Part shown: positions 33,523-42,202 of the stretch, one piece after another | How positions within the stretch are numbered: position 1 is the first letter of the stretch | Layout: each line of letters begins with the position of its first letter | Source of the DNA: CAYRHS01 sp964424125 | Lineage (GTDB): Bacteria; Actinomycetota; Acidimicrobiia; IMCC26256; JAOSJL01 | DNA length: 64,000 nt | Direction of reading: 5' to 3' | Assembly: GCA_964424125.1 (NCBI GenBank) | Contig: CAYRHS010000001.1 | Location: 1 to 64,000, forward strand | Position numbers and translations under genes: made by a program | The notes under the pieces: generated by a model | What the model saw: the letters and a program-made list of their open reading frames with translations, nothing else | What the model was told of the DNA's origin: nothing | The model's database searches: none

Positions 33523-34938
33523 TCAGCCCCTCTCCGGTCGGGCTTTCCAGAAGTAATTGTGCACCCCGTCGACCGACGAGATGCGGCGGAAGGTCATGTG
33601 CACGCGATCGCCGATCGCCACCGTGGCCGCGTCGACGTCGGTCAGCTCGCACTGGTAGCGGCCGCCACCGTCGAAGTCGAGCACCGCCGCGACCACGGGC
33701 GGGTTGAGCGACGGTGCGAGCCGATCGAGCGTGAACGTCGCCACCGTCGCCGGAACGTCGGCCAGCGGCTCGTCGACCATCTTGTCGACGGCCTTGCACT
33801 GCACGCAGACCCGTGACGGCGGCAGGTTCCGTGTGCCGCATTCGGTGCAACGGCTGGCCACGAACCCGAACTTCCAGTCCTCGCGGCGCAACGCGGGTGG
33901 GGCTGCGGGCGAGATCGGATCCGGTCGTCGCGGCTGCTCCCGCACCAGGGCCTCGCGCCACGTGAGGAACGTGGGATACGTCAGGTCGTCACGACCCGCC
34001 GCAACCTGCTCCGCCACCGCGGGCTGTGCCCGATGGTCGGCGAGCGCGTCCGTCGTTCGGAAGACGAGCACATCGGCGCCGTCGGCCAGGACCACGAGCG
34101 CGATCGTCTCGCCCGGCTCGGCGACGTCGAGGACGGAGCCGAGCAGCGTTGCGGGGTGCGCAGTGCCGGTGTTCCCCACGGTCTGGCCGAGGTCGTCGAC
34201 CGCGGCTTCCGGGCGGGCGCCGCTGCGCTTGAGCGTCGCACGGACGGCACGGGCCTGTGGGCCCGTCACGATCAGCCGATCGAGCGAGTCCGGCGTCGCG
34301 TCGGCCGCCTTCAACGCGTCGGTGACGGCACGCTCGGCCAGCGGCGCGTAGGCGAACTCGCCGAAGCGCTCTTCCCACACGTTGGAATACCGACGCCCCG
34401 GCACCCGCCACCGATCCATGAACTCTGCGGTCGCGGAGCCACTGCCCACGAGCTCGGCCAGGACCGGCGCCTCGCCGCCCTCCGGGCCGCAGACGATCGC
34501 AGCGGCACCGTCGCCCCCGTCACGTTCGTCGGCGCCACCTGCCCGCCCGGTCCGCATGTCGGAGGTGACGACCATCGTCGTGTGATTCGCGTCGAGCGCG
34601 ATCCGCAGCGCCCCCACTCCCGAGCGCACGGCACCACCGAAGTCGTATGCCGCGGTGACCTCCGGCAACCCGAGCGCGACGTGCACCGCGCTCGCGTTGG
34701 TCTTGTCCAGGTACGCGGGGCTTGCCGTGGCGAAGGCGAGCACGTCGGGAACGACCGAGTCGGGCAGGCCCCGCAACGCGATCCGGCCCGCTTCGACGCC
34801 CATCGTCGTCGTGTCCTCGTCGTACGAGGCCACGGCGCGCGTGCCCGGCGCCGGGACGGTCCCCAACGACTCGGCGATCGCGCTACGCGGGAGACGGAAG
34901 AAGGGGATGTAGGACCCGTACGCCAAGATCCCAGCCAT
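33523..34938 (-). CDS. HMG-CoA-synthase/KAS III-like domain fused to DUF35 zinc ribbon and OB fold
   Basis: This is a two-part protein of 471 residues. Residues 1-300 form a thiolase-superfamily fold like HMG-CoA synthase or 3-ketoacyl synthase III (YGSYIPFFRLPR opening, GQTVGNTGTAHPATLLGSVL). At the position where the nucleophilic Cys is expected (AYDFGGAVRSG) there is Val104, so it may be non-catalytic. Residues 355-471 are DUF35: a rubredoxin-like ribbon with Cys364, 367, 378 and 381, then an OB fold. In archaea separate thiolase, HMG-CoA synthase and DUF35 proteins make one complex; here two of the three are fused and the thiolase is the next gene. Confidence 0.88.
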   Translation of the reverse strand: MAGILAYGSYIPFFRLPRSAIAESLGTVPAPGTRAVASYDEDTTTMGVEAGRIALRGLPDSVVPDVLAFATASPAYLDKTNASAVHVALGLPEVTAAYDFGGAVRSGVGALRIALDANHTTMVVTSDMRTGRAGGADERDGGDGAAAIVCGPEGGEAPVLAELVGSGSATAEFMDRWRVPGRRYSNVWEERFGEFAYAPLAERAVTDALKAADATPDSLDRLIVTGPQARAVRATLKRSGARPEAAVDDLGQTVGNTGTAHPATLLGSVLDVAEPGETIALVVLADGADVLVFRTTDALADHRAQPAVAEQVAAGRDDLTYPTFLTWREALVREQPRRPDPISPAAPPALRREDWKFGFVASRCTECGTRNLPPSRVCVQCKAVDKMVDEPLADVPATVATFTLDRLAPSLNPPVVAAVLDFDGGGRYQCELTDVDAATVAIGDRVHMTFRRISSVDGVHNYFWKARPERG

Positions 34939-34977
34939 GCATGACCTCTCGATCGCGGATGCGTCGCGCTCCTCAGT

Positions 34978-34993
34978 GTAAACAGGCGTTCAC
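34978..34993 (-). promoter_or_regulatory. copy 4 of the shared 16-bp operator-like element
   Basis: On the minus strand this reads GTGAACGCCTGTTTAC, 40 bases before the HMG-CoA-synthase-like/DUF35 gene. Both half-sites are recognisable, although the proximal half is GTTTAC. Confidence 0.55.
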
Positions 34994-35012
34994 AGGGACG
35001 GCCAAGCGCGGA

Positions 35013-36530
35013 TCAGGCGACGGCGTCGTCGCCCGCAGACCGGGTGACGCGACCCTCCGTCGATTCGGCCGACTTCGACGACTTCGCCGGGTCGGTCTTT
35101 TTGCCTTTGGAGCCGCTCGCCTTCGTCTTGCGGAGCGCCTTTGCGGCCTTGCGGAGCTCGCGTAGCGCCACGGGGATGCCGTCGGCGATCCGCGAGGGCT
35201 CGGGGACCGCCTCGCGGCAGGCCAGGAAGCCGAAGTCGATCGTGTCGATGTAGCTGACCACCGTCGCGTTCAGGCCGCTGCCGTAGAGCAGGGGCCCCAT
35301 CGGCCACAGCGCCTCGAGCTTCATCCCGGCGACGTAGAGCGGGAACGGCGGGCCGGGTACGTTCGAGATGATGAGGTTGTAGACGGGCGGGACCTGGCCC
35401 TCGAGGCCGGCCCCGGTGTAGGTCCGAGCCGCGAGCGCGAGCAGACCCGGTGGCGTGGTGTCGGTGAGGTTCATGATCTTCGTGGCCGCCATCGCGCGCT
35501 GCATCTCCTTCGAGGCCTGGGTGCCCCGATGGATCGCCCGGAGCCGGTCGGCGGGGTCCGCGACGTCGGTCGCCAGCGACGTGAACATCGCTCCGACCTT
35601 GGTCCCGACCGCTTCTTTCGACTCGTCGGTGTGCAGCGACACGGGGACCTGGGCGACGAGCGGGTCGGCGGGGAGCTCGTTGCCGGCTTCGAGGTACCGG
35701 CGGAGCGCACCGGCACAGAGCGCGAGCACGACGTCGTTGAGCTTGACGCCGAACGCGTCCTTGATCGCCTTCACGTCGTCGAGCGGGACGGAGCTGTACG
35801 CGAAGCGGCGGTGGGGGCTGATGACCCGGTTGATCGACGTGCGTGGGGCACGGAACGGCGCCGCGGGCGATTCGTCCCGGCGCATGAAGCTGGCGAACGT
35901 CTGCCCCTGCCGTGCGAGCTGGGGGACGAACCTCGCGATGCGCCACGGCGTCACGACGGTCCGACCGAGGCCCCGGAGGAACAGCTCCGCGCCGCTCGGG
36001 ACCCGCTCGGACCGCGTCGACCGTGCGGGCGGCACCTCGCCGGGTGGCGGGTCCGGCTCGAGGTCGAAGAGCTTGTCGAAGAGCCCGACACCCGTGACGC
36101 CGTCGATGATCGCGTGATGGATCTTGGCCAGCATCGCGATGCGGCCGCCCTCCATCCCCTCGATGACCCAGAACTCCCAGAGCGGGTGGGCCCGGTCGAG
36201 CCGGTAGCTCACGAGGTCCCCCACGAGGTTCCCGAGCTCTTCGGACCCGCCCGGCGGCGGGACCGCGATGCGCCGCAGGTGGTAGTCGAGGTCGAAGTCG
36301 GGGTCCTGGACGAAGACCGGGTTGTCGAGCCCGAAGGGCACCTCCAGCAGCTTCCACGTGAACTGGGGCGCGAGATGGAGCCGGCTGGCGAAGGCGTCGC
36401 GGAGGCGATCGAAGCTGTAGCCGTGGGGTGAGGTGGAAGGGTCGAGCACGACGACGCCCGACACGTGCATGAGCCACGAGTTCGTCTCCCCGTACAGGAA
36501 GGCCGCGTCCACCCCGCTCGCCCGATGCAT
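35013..36530 (-). CDS. wax ester synthase/diacylglycerol acyltransferase (WS/DGAT)
   Basis: The 505-residue acyltransferase makes wax esters or triacylglycerol from acyl-CoA. IHHAIIDGVTG contains the HHxxxDG active site (138-144), and NLIISNVPGPPFPLY is the conserved C-terminal motif. ATG at 36530 gives the family opening MHRASGVDAAFLY. The last 45 residues are Lys/Ser-rich (RKTKASGSKGKKTDPAKSSK), an uncommon tail perhaps for membrane or droplet association. It is the last gene of a minus-strand run beginning with the crotonase at 43006. Confidence 0.95.
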   Translation of the reverse strand: MHRASGVDAAFLYGETNSWLMHVSGVVVLDPSTSPHGYSFDRLRDAFASRLHLAPQFTWKLLEVPFGLDNPVFVQDPDFDLDYHLRRIAVPPPGGSEELGNLVGDLVSYRLDRAHPLWEFWVIEGMEGGRIAMLAKIHHAIIDGVTGVGLFDKLFDLEPDPPPGEVPPARSTRSERVPSGAELFLRGLGRTVVTPWRIARFVPQLARQGQTFASFMRRDESPAAPFRAPRTSINRVISPHRRFAYSSVPLDDVKAIKDAFGVKLNDVVLALCAGALRRYLEAGNELPADPLVAQVPVSLHTDESKEAVGTKVGAMFTSLATDVADPADRLRAIHRGTQASKEMQRAMAATKIMNLTDTTPPGLLALAARTYTGAGLEGQVPPVYNLIISNVPGPPFPLYVAGMKLEALWPMGPLLYGSGLNATVVSYIDTIDFGFLACREAVPEPSRIADGIPVALRELRKAAKALRKTKASGSKGKKTDPAKSSKSAESTEGRVTRSAGDDAVA

Positions 36531-36584
36531 CGCCGGTTCCCCCGCGCTCGTGGGTCGCCATCCTCCCACGCCCGGCGCGCGCAT

Positions 36585-37844
36585 TCAGAGCCCGACCGGG
36601 CCCGCACAGTCCTCGCCCGAGACCGCTTGGGTGAAACCACCGGTCGTGGGTTGCGGCTCGCCCTCCGCATCGAGGCGGACGAGCAGCACACACCCCTGGA
36701 AGATGCGCGGCAGCCCGGCGACACCCCCTCGGGTGAAGTCGACCGGCGGAGCGAGCCCGGCCGGGTCGGCCGAGACGGCGGTCTCGAGCACCTCGAGGAG
36801 CTCGCCGCCCGTCGTCGCCCCCGAGGCCCGGAGCAGATCGGCCACCATGACGACCGCGGCATAGGTCCGCTCACGCGCCCCGCCGAGCTCCTCGACCCCG
36901 CTCGCGGCCATCGTCTCGACGAAGCCGTCGGTGAGTGGCGTTCCGAGGTCGACCGGAACCACTTCGGCCGACCGGAGGATCCCCGCCGCGGCCGACCCCA
37001 GCGCGGCCACGACGTCGTCGACCTCGGTCGCCGCCAACCCGATCGTGACTGCGGGATCTCCCTCCCGCAGCCCGATCACCGCGTTCGTCGCCTGGAGGCC
37101 GGGCAGCCCCACGACCACGCCGTCCGCCCCCGAGGTCAGAGCGGCCGCGACGTAGGGCGACATGTCGACCGCACCGGGAGGGACCGGGACGTCGGCCGCG
37201 ACGGTTGCGCCGAACGGTCCCAGCACCATGCGCCCGAACTGCTGGATCGCGGCGCCGGCGGCGAAGTCGGGGCGCACGATCGCGACGCTCCGCGCCCCCG
37301 CCTCGGCGAGGGAGCGCAAGAGTGCGGCCGAGTCGACGACGAACCCGCCCCACGCGGGGAACGAGACCGGCGACGTGAAGTCGGCCGCCGAGGTCGGCGT
37401 GCCCCCCACGACGGGGACGTCGTTCGCCTCCATGAGCGGGAACCACTCGGCGGTCAGCAGCGACCACGAACCGGCGACCGCGACCGCACCCGCATCGATT
37501 GCCTCCCGTCCGCAGGCCGCGGCGGTGTTCGGGTCGTTGCGGGTGTCGCAGATCAGCGCTTCGAGTCGACGGCCGTCGACGCCGCCTTCGTCGTTCACTG
37601 CCGCGACCGTCGCCTCGACGGCCTCGGGAATCTCCGGGAGCGCGATCCCGGCCGAGAACTCGCCGATCGTGGCGATCATGATCGGCGGACCCATGGGTTC
37701 CTGCCCGCCGACAGAGTCGTGGACGGGCTCTGAGTCGTCCTCACCACCCCCACAGGCGGCGGCCACGAGGATGCAGGTCACGAGCACGGCCGCGATCTCA
37801 CGCCGTCCCCGGCTCATGTGCGTCGGCTTTGCCACGAGGGCCAT
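36585..37844 (-). CDS. Liv-type ABC transporter substrate-binding lipoprotein
   Basis: The 419-residue periplasmic binding protein of the branched-chain amino acid/leucine-binding fold has lipobox VAAAC (Cys near residue 29). IMIATIGEFSAGIALPEIPE, ICDTRNDPNTAAACGREAID and GLPRIFQGC are shared with the binding protein at 48476, so they are paralogues. ATG at 37844 was chosen for its GGAG site; ATG at 37817 is an alternative. It has no permease gene of its own in the run and could feed one of the two Liv systems further on. Confidence 0.9.
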   Translation of the reverse strand: MALVAKPTHMSRGRREIAAVLVTCILVAAACGGGEDDSEPVHDSVGGQEPMGPPIMIATIGEFSAGIALPEIPEAVEATVAAVNDEGGVDGRRLEALICDTRNDPNTAAACGREAIDAGAVAVAGSWSLLTAEWFPLMEANDVPVVGGTPTSAADFTSPVSFPAWGGFVVDSAALLRSLAEAGARSVAIVRPDFAAGAAIQQFGRMVLGPFGATVAADVPVPPGAVDMSPYVAAALTSGADGVVVGLPGLQATNAVIGLREGDPAVTIGLAATEVDDVVAALGSAAAGILRSAEVVPVDLGTPLTDGFVETMAASGVEELGGARERTYAAVVMVADLLRASGATTGGELLEVLETAVSADPAGLAPPVDFTRGGVAGLPRIFQGCVLLVRLDAEGEPQPTTGGFTQAVSGEDCAGPVGL

Positions 37845-37882
37845 CGCACGCTCCAGGTGGTCTCGGCTTCCCGACCGCGCCC

Positions 37883-39721
37883 CTACCCTGGCGCCCGCCG
37901 CCGCCGCAGCTCGAACGCGAGCGCCAGCTTCGCCACGCCCAGGGCCAGGAGCCCGAGGGCCGTCGCCCAGAACACGAGCACGACACCGGGCTCGTACGCC
38001 CACACGAGCGACCAGTTCGCCTCCATGAGCCGGGGCACCCCGAGCAGGAGGATCGGAAGCGCGAGGTTGACGGCCAGTCCCCCGACGACGGCCCGGACCA
38101 TCCGACCCCGGCCGCCGGAACGTGTTCGAATACGTCGGCGTCCGAGGCCGGCGGCATCGCCGACGACCAGTGCGACGAGCGCGACGCTGACGAGCCCCAC
38201 GACCACCAGGTTCCACGCCGCCCGGCCGCCGACGGTGGGCGCGAGGTCTTCCCCCGTGACGATCGCGAGCGCGCCGTCCGCGATCGGCGGTGCCGGCTGG
38301 GCGAACGCCGCTTGTCGGTTCACCAGCACGACCACGCCCCAGCCGGTGTCCGGTCGGAGCCGCATCCCCGCCGAGAACTGGGGCGCGGTGCCGTCGTGGC
38401 CGATCGTGACCGTGCCGTCGTCCTCGTCCACGTCGCGAGCCCAGCCGAGGCCGTAGAACGAGGTCGGGTCCTCGTCGTCGGGATCGGTGGGCACGACCTC
38501 CTCGTGGAGGGCGCGGATCCCCTCGGCGGACAGCACCTGAGCGTCACCGAGACGGCCGTCGTTCAGCTGTGCGATCAGGTAGGCGGCCATGTCGGCCGCC
38601 GACGACGAGATGCCCCCCATCGGCACCGCACCGTCGATGATGGTCGTGCCGAACGGCAGCGGGGCGCCCCACCAGTCCCGATAGCCCGTCGCGAGCCCCG
38701 AGGCGTGCGCGTCGTCGTTGCCGGCTGAGGTCGAGGTCATCCCGAGCGGCGCGAAGACCTTCTCCTCCATGTACTCCTCGTAGGGCCTCCCGGTCACGGC
38801 CTCGACGATCGCACCGGCGACCTGGAAGTTGACGTTCGAGTAGCGCCACTCGGTGCCGGGCGGATCGTGGAGCTCGTAGTCGGCTGCCTTGCGCACGTCC
38901 TCCTCGATGGAGTGCTGCGTGTTGCGCTCGATGAGGTTCCAACCCTGCGGCGTCGTGAACCCGCTGGTCTGGTTCAGGAGCTGCCGCACGGTCATGGTTG
39001 CGGACGCCTCCTCGTCGGCGACCTCGAACCAGGGAAGGTACTCCTGCACGGGGGCATCGAGATCCACCTCCCCTGCCTCGACCAGCTGCAGGACCGCGAG
39101 CGCGGTGAAGCCCTTGCTGACCGAGGCCATGACGAACGACGTGTCGGGCGTGATGGGCTCCCGGTCCGGCCCCGCGACCCCGTAGCCCCGCACGACGGCG
39201 GGTCGGTCGCCGTGCACCACCGCGACCGCGAGGCCGGGCAGCCGGAAAGCCTCGAGCTCGCCACGCAGGAAGTCCTCGAGCGCTGCGACCTGCTCGCTCG
39301 ACAGACCCGACGCCTCGGCCTCCTCGTCGCCCGTTCCCGTGACCGGGACGTCGGGCCCGGGCAGGAGCGGGGCGACGACCAGGCCGAGCACGAGCGCGCA
39401 CGTCGTGATGAGCCGCCCCCACCGGTCGTCCGTGCTCGCCGCGAGCCAGGCGAGCGCGCTCCCGAGCAACGCGTATCCGGCGAAGACGAGGAACCGCAGC
39501 CAACGGCCGTCGGGTGCGGACGCGGCGCCGACCGCGGCCAGGAAGAGTGCCAGCCATCCCCCCACGGCCGCCGAACGCGGCCGCGCCCACCAGCCGACCG
39601 CGGCCAACGCCACGGCCCCCGGGAGCACGAGCCACCAACGCAATCCCACCGCGCCCGCGAGCACACCCGCCGACCCCGCCAGGAGCACCACAGCCCAGAC
39701 CCGGAGCCGGCGGCGCGTCAC
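37883..39721 (-). CDS. membrane-embedded serine beta-lactamase-like hydrolase
   Basis: The 612-residue protein has four hydrophobic helices in the first 120 residues, then a class C beta-lactamase/DD-peptidase-like catalytic domain with SVSK nucleophile, YSN (WRYSNVNFQ) and HDGTAPQ, then three more helices at the C-terminus. The catalytic domain thus sits between membrane modules, probably facing outward. Acting on esters, peptidoglycan peptides or lipids is possible. GTG at 39721 is eight bases after the stop of the acyl-CoA synthetase, so it is probably co-transcribed. Confidence 0.88.
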   Translation of the reverse strand: MTRRRLRVWAVVLLAGSAGVLAGAVGLRWWLVLPGAVALAAVGWWARPRSAAVGGWLALFLAAVGAASAPDGRWLRFLVFAGYALLGSALAWLAASTDDRWGRLITTCALVLGLVVAPLLPGPDVPVTGTGDEEAEASGLSSEQVAALEDFLRGELEAFRLPGLAVAVVHGDRPAVVRGYGVAGPDREPITPDTSFVMASVSKGFTALAVLQLVEAGEVDLDAPVQEYLPWFEVADEEASATMTVRQLLNQTSGFTTPQGWNLIERNTQHSIEEDVRKAADYELHDPPGTEWRYSNVNFQVAGAIVEAVTGRPYEEYMEEKVFAPLGMTSTSAGNDDAHASGLATGYRDWWGAPLPFGTTIIDGAVPMGGISSSAADMAAYLIAQLNDGRLGDAQVLSAEGIRALHEEVVPTDPDDEDPTSFYGLGWARDVDEDDGTVTIGHDGTAPQFSAGMRLRPDTGWGVVVLVNRQAAFAQPAPPIADGALAIVTGEDLAPTVGGRAAWNLVVVGLVSVALVALVVGDAAGLGRRRIRTRSGGRGRMVRAVVGGLAVNLALPILLLGVPRLMEANWSLVWAYEPGVVLVFWATALGLLALGVAKLALAFELRRRRAPG

Positions 39722-39728
39722 GTCAGGC

Positions 39729-41321
39729 TCAGCCGTCGGTGACGTATCTGCCGCGCCGTCGGTCCCATGTGCGCTCGTTGAGCGCGCCGTCGCGCAGCTC
39801 CGTCTTCTTCACCCGCTGCGTCGGCGTCTTCGGGAGCTCGTCGACGAACTCCACGTAGCGCGGGAACATGAATTTCGGCATCCTCGGCTCGAGGAACTCG
39901 AGCAGCTCCGTTTCGCCGAAGTCCTGACCCTCGTGGCGAACGACGAGCACTTTCACCTCGTCCTCGCCCGCACCGAACTCCGAAGGAGCCGCGATCGCCG
40001 CCACCTCCATGACGCCGAGGTGCTCGCGCACGTGCCCCTCGACCTCGAGCGACGAGATGTTCTCGCCGCCCTTGCGCATCGCGTCCTTGAGGCGGTCGAC
40101 GAAGTAGAAGTTGCCGTCGGCGTCGCGGCGGAATCCGTCACCGGTATGGAACCAACCGTTCCGCCATGCCTCCGCGGTCTTCTCCGGCATGCGCCAGTAC
40201 CCGGCGTTGAGCTCCCACGGCTGGTCCGAGCGGATGACGAGCTCCCCGCTCTCGCCGTGCGGGACCTCCTCGTCGTGGCCGTCGACGATCCGCACCTCGT
40301 AGCCCGCACGCACCCTCCCGCACGACCGCCAGTCGACCCGCTGGTCCGGGCCGATGTAGAGCGGCGCGCCGATCTCGGTCATGCCGTAGCCCGTGAAGAT
40401 CCGGACGCCGAAGCGGCGCTCGAACTGCTCGACCTCGGGGAAGAGCGGGCCGGTCTGGATCATGGTGAGCGGGTTGTCGGCGTCGTCCGGCTGCTCGGGA
40501 AGCGTCAGCAGCAATTGCGCCATCACGCCGATGAGGCCAGTGGTGTCGCAGTCGAACTTCCTGACGTCGGCCCAGAACTCGCTCAGGCTGAAGACCTCGC
40601 GCAAGACCGCACGCGCCCCCGCCAGCGCCGTCGTGTACACGAGCGCCTTGCCGCCGACGTGAAAGCTGGGCAGCGTCGCGTAGTACGCCTTCGTCGACCG
40701 GAGGTAGTCGGGCGGCGAGGCGTTCGGGAACTGGTGGAGCTCGGCCCACGGCACGAGGACTCCCTTCGACGGACCGGTCGTTCCCGACGTGTAGATGATG
40801 CAGGCGATGTCGTAGTGCTCGGGATCGGGGAGGTCGGTCGCCGGCGCGGCGCCGGCGAAGAACTCGTCGGGCCCGACGATCCGGGGACCGAGGTCGGGCG
40901 TTTCGTCCGAGAGATCGGGGACGATGATCCGGTCGAGCTGGCCGAGCCGAGATGGCGGCACCTCGGCGAACTGCGGGAGGTAGCGCTCGGCGCACACGAG
41001 CACCCGCGCCTGCGAGTTCTCGATGAGGTACTCGAGCATCCGGCCCCGATAGGCCGTGTTCAGCGGCACCTCGAGCGCGCGGAGCCAGGCCGTCCCCAGC
41101 CAGCAGTAGAACGACTCGAAACCGTTCGGGAACATCGTGAGCACGGTGTTGCCCGCCTCGACACCCTGGCGTCGGAGCGCGTCCGCCCAGGTGAGGTTGG
41201 TCTCGTGGAACTCCCCGTAGGTGGCTTCACGACCGGCGACGTCCTGGAGAGCGATCGCACCCGCGTCTTCGTCGGCTCGAGCCGAGACGGTATGCGGGAG
41301 GATCCGATCCCGCTCGAGCAC
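39729..41321 (-). CDS. acyl-CoA synthetase (AMP-dependent), FadD type
   Basis: The 530-residue ligase shows IIYTSGTTGPSKGVLVPW, GYGMTEIGAP and the C-terminal catalytic Lys region (PKTPTQRVKKTELRDG). It shares GPSKGVLVPW and overall style with the truncated ligase at 62947, so it forms a second paralogous pair distinct from the MWPGP pair. GGAGG precedes the GTG at 41321, which begins two bases from the upstream crotonase stop. The long-chain or cyclic acid it activates is not known. Confidence 0.94.
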   Translation of the reverse strand: MLERDRILPHTVSARADEDAGAIALQDVAGREATYGEFHETNLTWADALRRQGVEAGNTVLTMFPNGFESFYCWLGTAWLRALEVPLNTAYRGRMLEYLIENSQARVLVCAERYLPQFAEVPPSRLGQLDRIIVPDLSDETPDLGPRIVGPDEFFAGAAPATDLPDPEHYDIACIIYTSGTTGPSKGVLVPWAELHQFPNASPPDYLRSTKAYYATLPSFHVGGKALVYTTALAGARAVLREVFSLSEFWADVRKFDCDTTGLIGVMAQLLLTLPEQPDDADNPLTMIQTGPLFPEVEQFERRFGVRIFTGYGMTEIGAPLYIGPDQRVDWRSCGRVRAGYEVRIVDGHDEEVPHGESGELVIRSDQPWELNAGYWRMPEKTAEAWRNGWFHTGDGFRRDADGNFYFVDRLKDAMRKGGENISSLEVEGHVREHLGVMEVAAIAAPSEFGAGEDEVKVLVVRHEGQDFGETELLEFLEPRMPKFMFPRYVEFVDELPKTPTQRVKKTELRDGALNERTWDRRRGRYVTDG

Positions 41322-41322
41322 C

Positions 41323-42183
41323 TCAGCCTCCGGAGGACAGCGGGTCGCGCAGCGCCTCGGGGAGGTCGACGTGCTTGCTCCCCTGCCACTTCGGGTCTCG
41401 CTTCTCGAGGTACGACATCACACCCTCGACCGCGTCGGGCTGCTCACCGACCCACCAGGTGATCTTCGTCTCTCGCTGCATCGCGGCGAGCCGATCGGTC
41501 TGGGTGAGGTTGTCGTACACGAGTCGCTTGACGAGCGCGGTCGCACCCGGCGCGGTGTGGACCGCGATCTCGCGCGCGAACTCCTGCGCCGCGCGCAGGA
41601 CGTCCTCACGCGGCAGCGACCGGGCGACGAGCCCGATGTCGGCGGCCTCGTACCCGCTGATCGTCCGGGCGCCGAGCATGAGCTCCAACGCCCGCGTCAC
41701 TCCGACCAGCCGCGGGAGGATCCACGTCGAGTTCGCCTCCGGGATGATCCCCCGCCGGGTGAACACGAAGGAGAGCTTGGCGTCCTCGGCCGCGTAGCAG
41801 ACGTCGAAGAGCAAGCTCATGGTCATCCCCACGCCGACCGCGGCGCCGTTGATGGCACCGATGACGGGCGTGCTCAGGTTCCAGAGCGCCCATTTCTCGG
41901 CGATCTGGTCCGAGTCGACGCCGAGCTCCTGGTCGTGGGCCTCGTGCGTCTCGCGCCCGAACGCGTCGCCACCACCCGAGAGGTCGAAGCCCGCGCAGAA
42001 CGCCTTGCCCGCGCCGGTGACGACGATGGCGCGAACCGCCTCGTCGGCATCGAGCTTCGCGAAGGCGTCCGAGAGCTCACCGTCCATCGTGAAGTTGATG
42101 GCGTTGCGCTGCTCGGGCCGGTTGAGGGTGATGGTGGCGACACCGACGTCGTCGACCTCGCAGAGGATGGTCTCGTAAGCCAC
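41323..42183 (-). CDS. enoyl-CoA hydratase/isomerase family protein
   Basis: The 286-residue crotonase has AFCAGFDLSGG, NGAAVGVGMTMSL and FVFTRRGIIPEANSTWILPRL. It has Thr and Arg at the classical catalytic Glu positions and a Glu in the IPEAN turn, exactly as in the gene at 28588; the two are clear paralogues. GTG at 42183 is used with GAGGTAGGAG upstream. It is the middle gene of a crotonase-crotonase-ligase unit. Confidence 0.9.
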   Translation of the reverse strand: MAYETILCEVDDVGVATITLNRPEQRNAINFTMDGELSDAFAKLDADEAVRAIVVTGAGKAFCAGFDLSGGGDAFGRETHEAHDQELGVDSDQIAEKWALWNLSTPVIGAINGAAVGVGMTMSLLFDVCYAAEDAKLSFVFTRRGIIPEANSTWILPRLVGVTRALELMLGARTISGYEAADIGLVARSLPREDVLRAAQEFAREIAVHTAPGATALVKRLVYDNLTQTDRLAAMQRETKITWWVGEQPDAVEGVMSYLEKRDPKWQGSKHVDLPEALRDPLSSGG

Positions 42184-42202
42184 GTGCTGCTCCTACCTCG
42201 TT

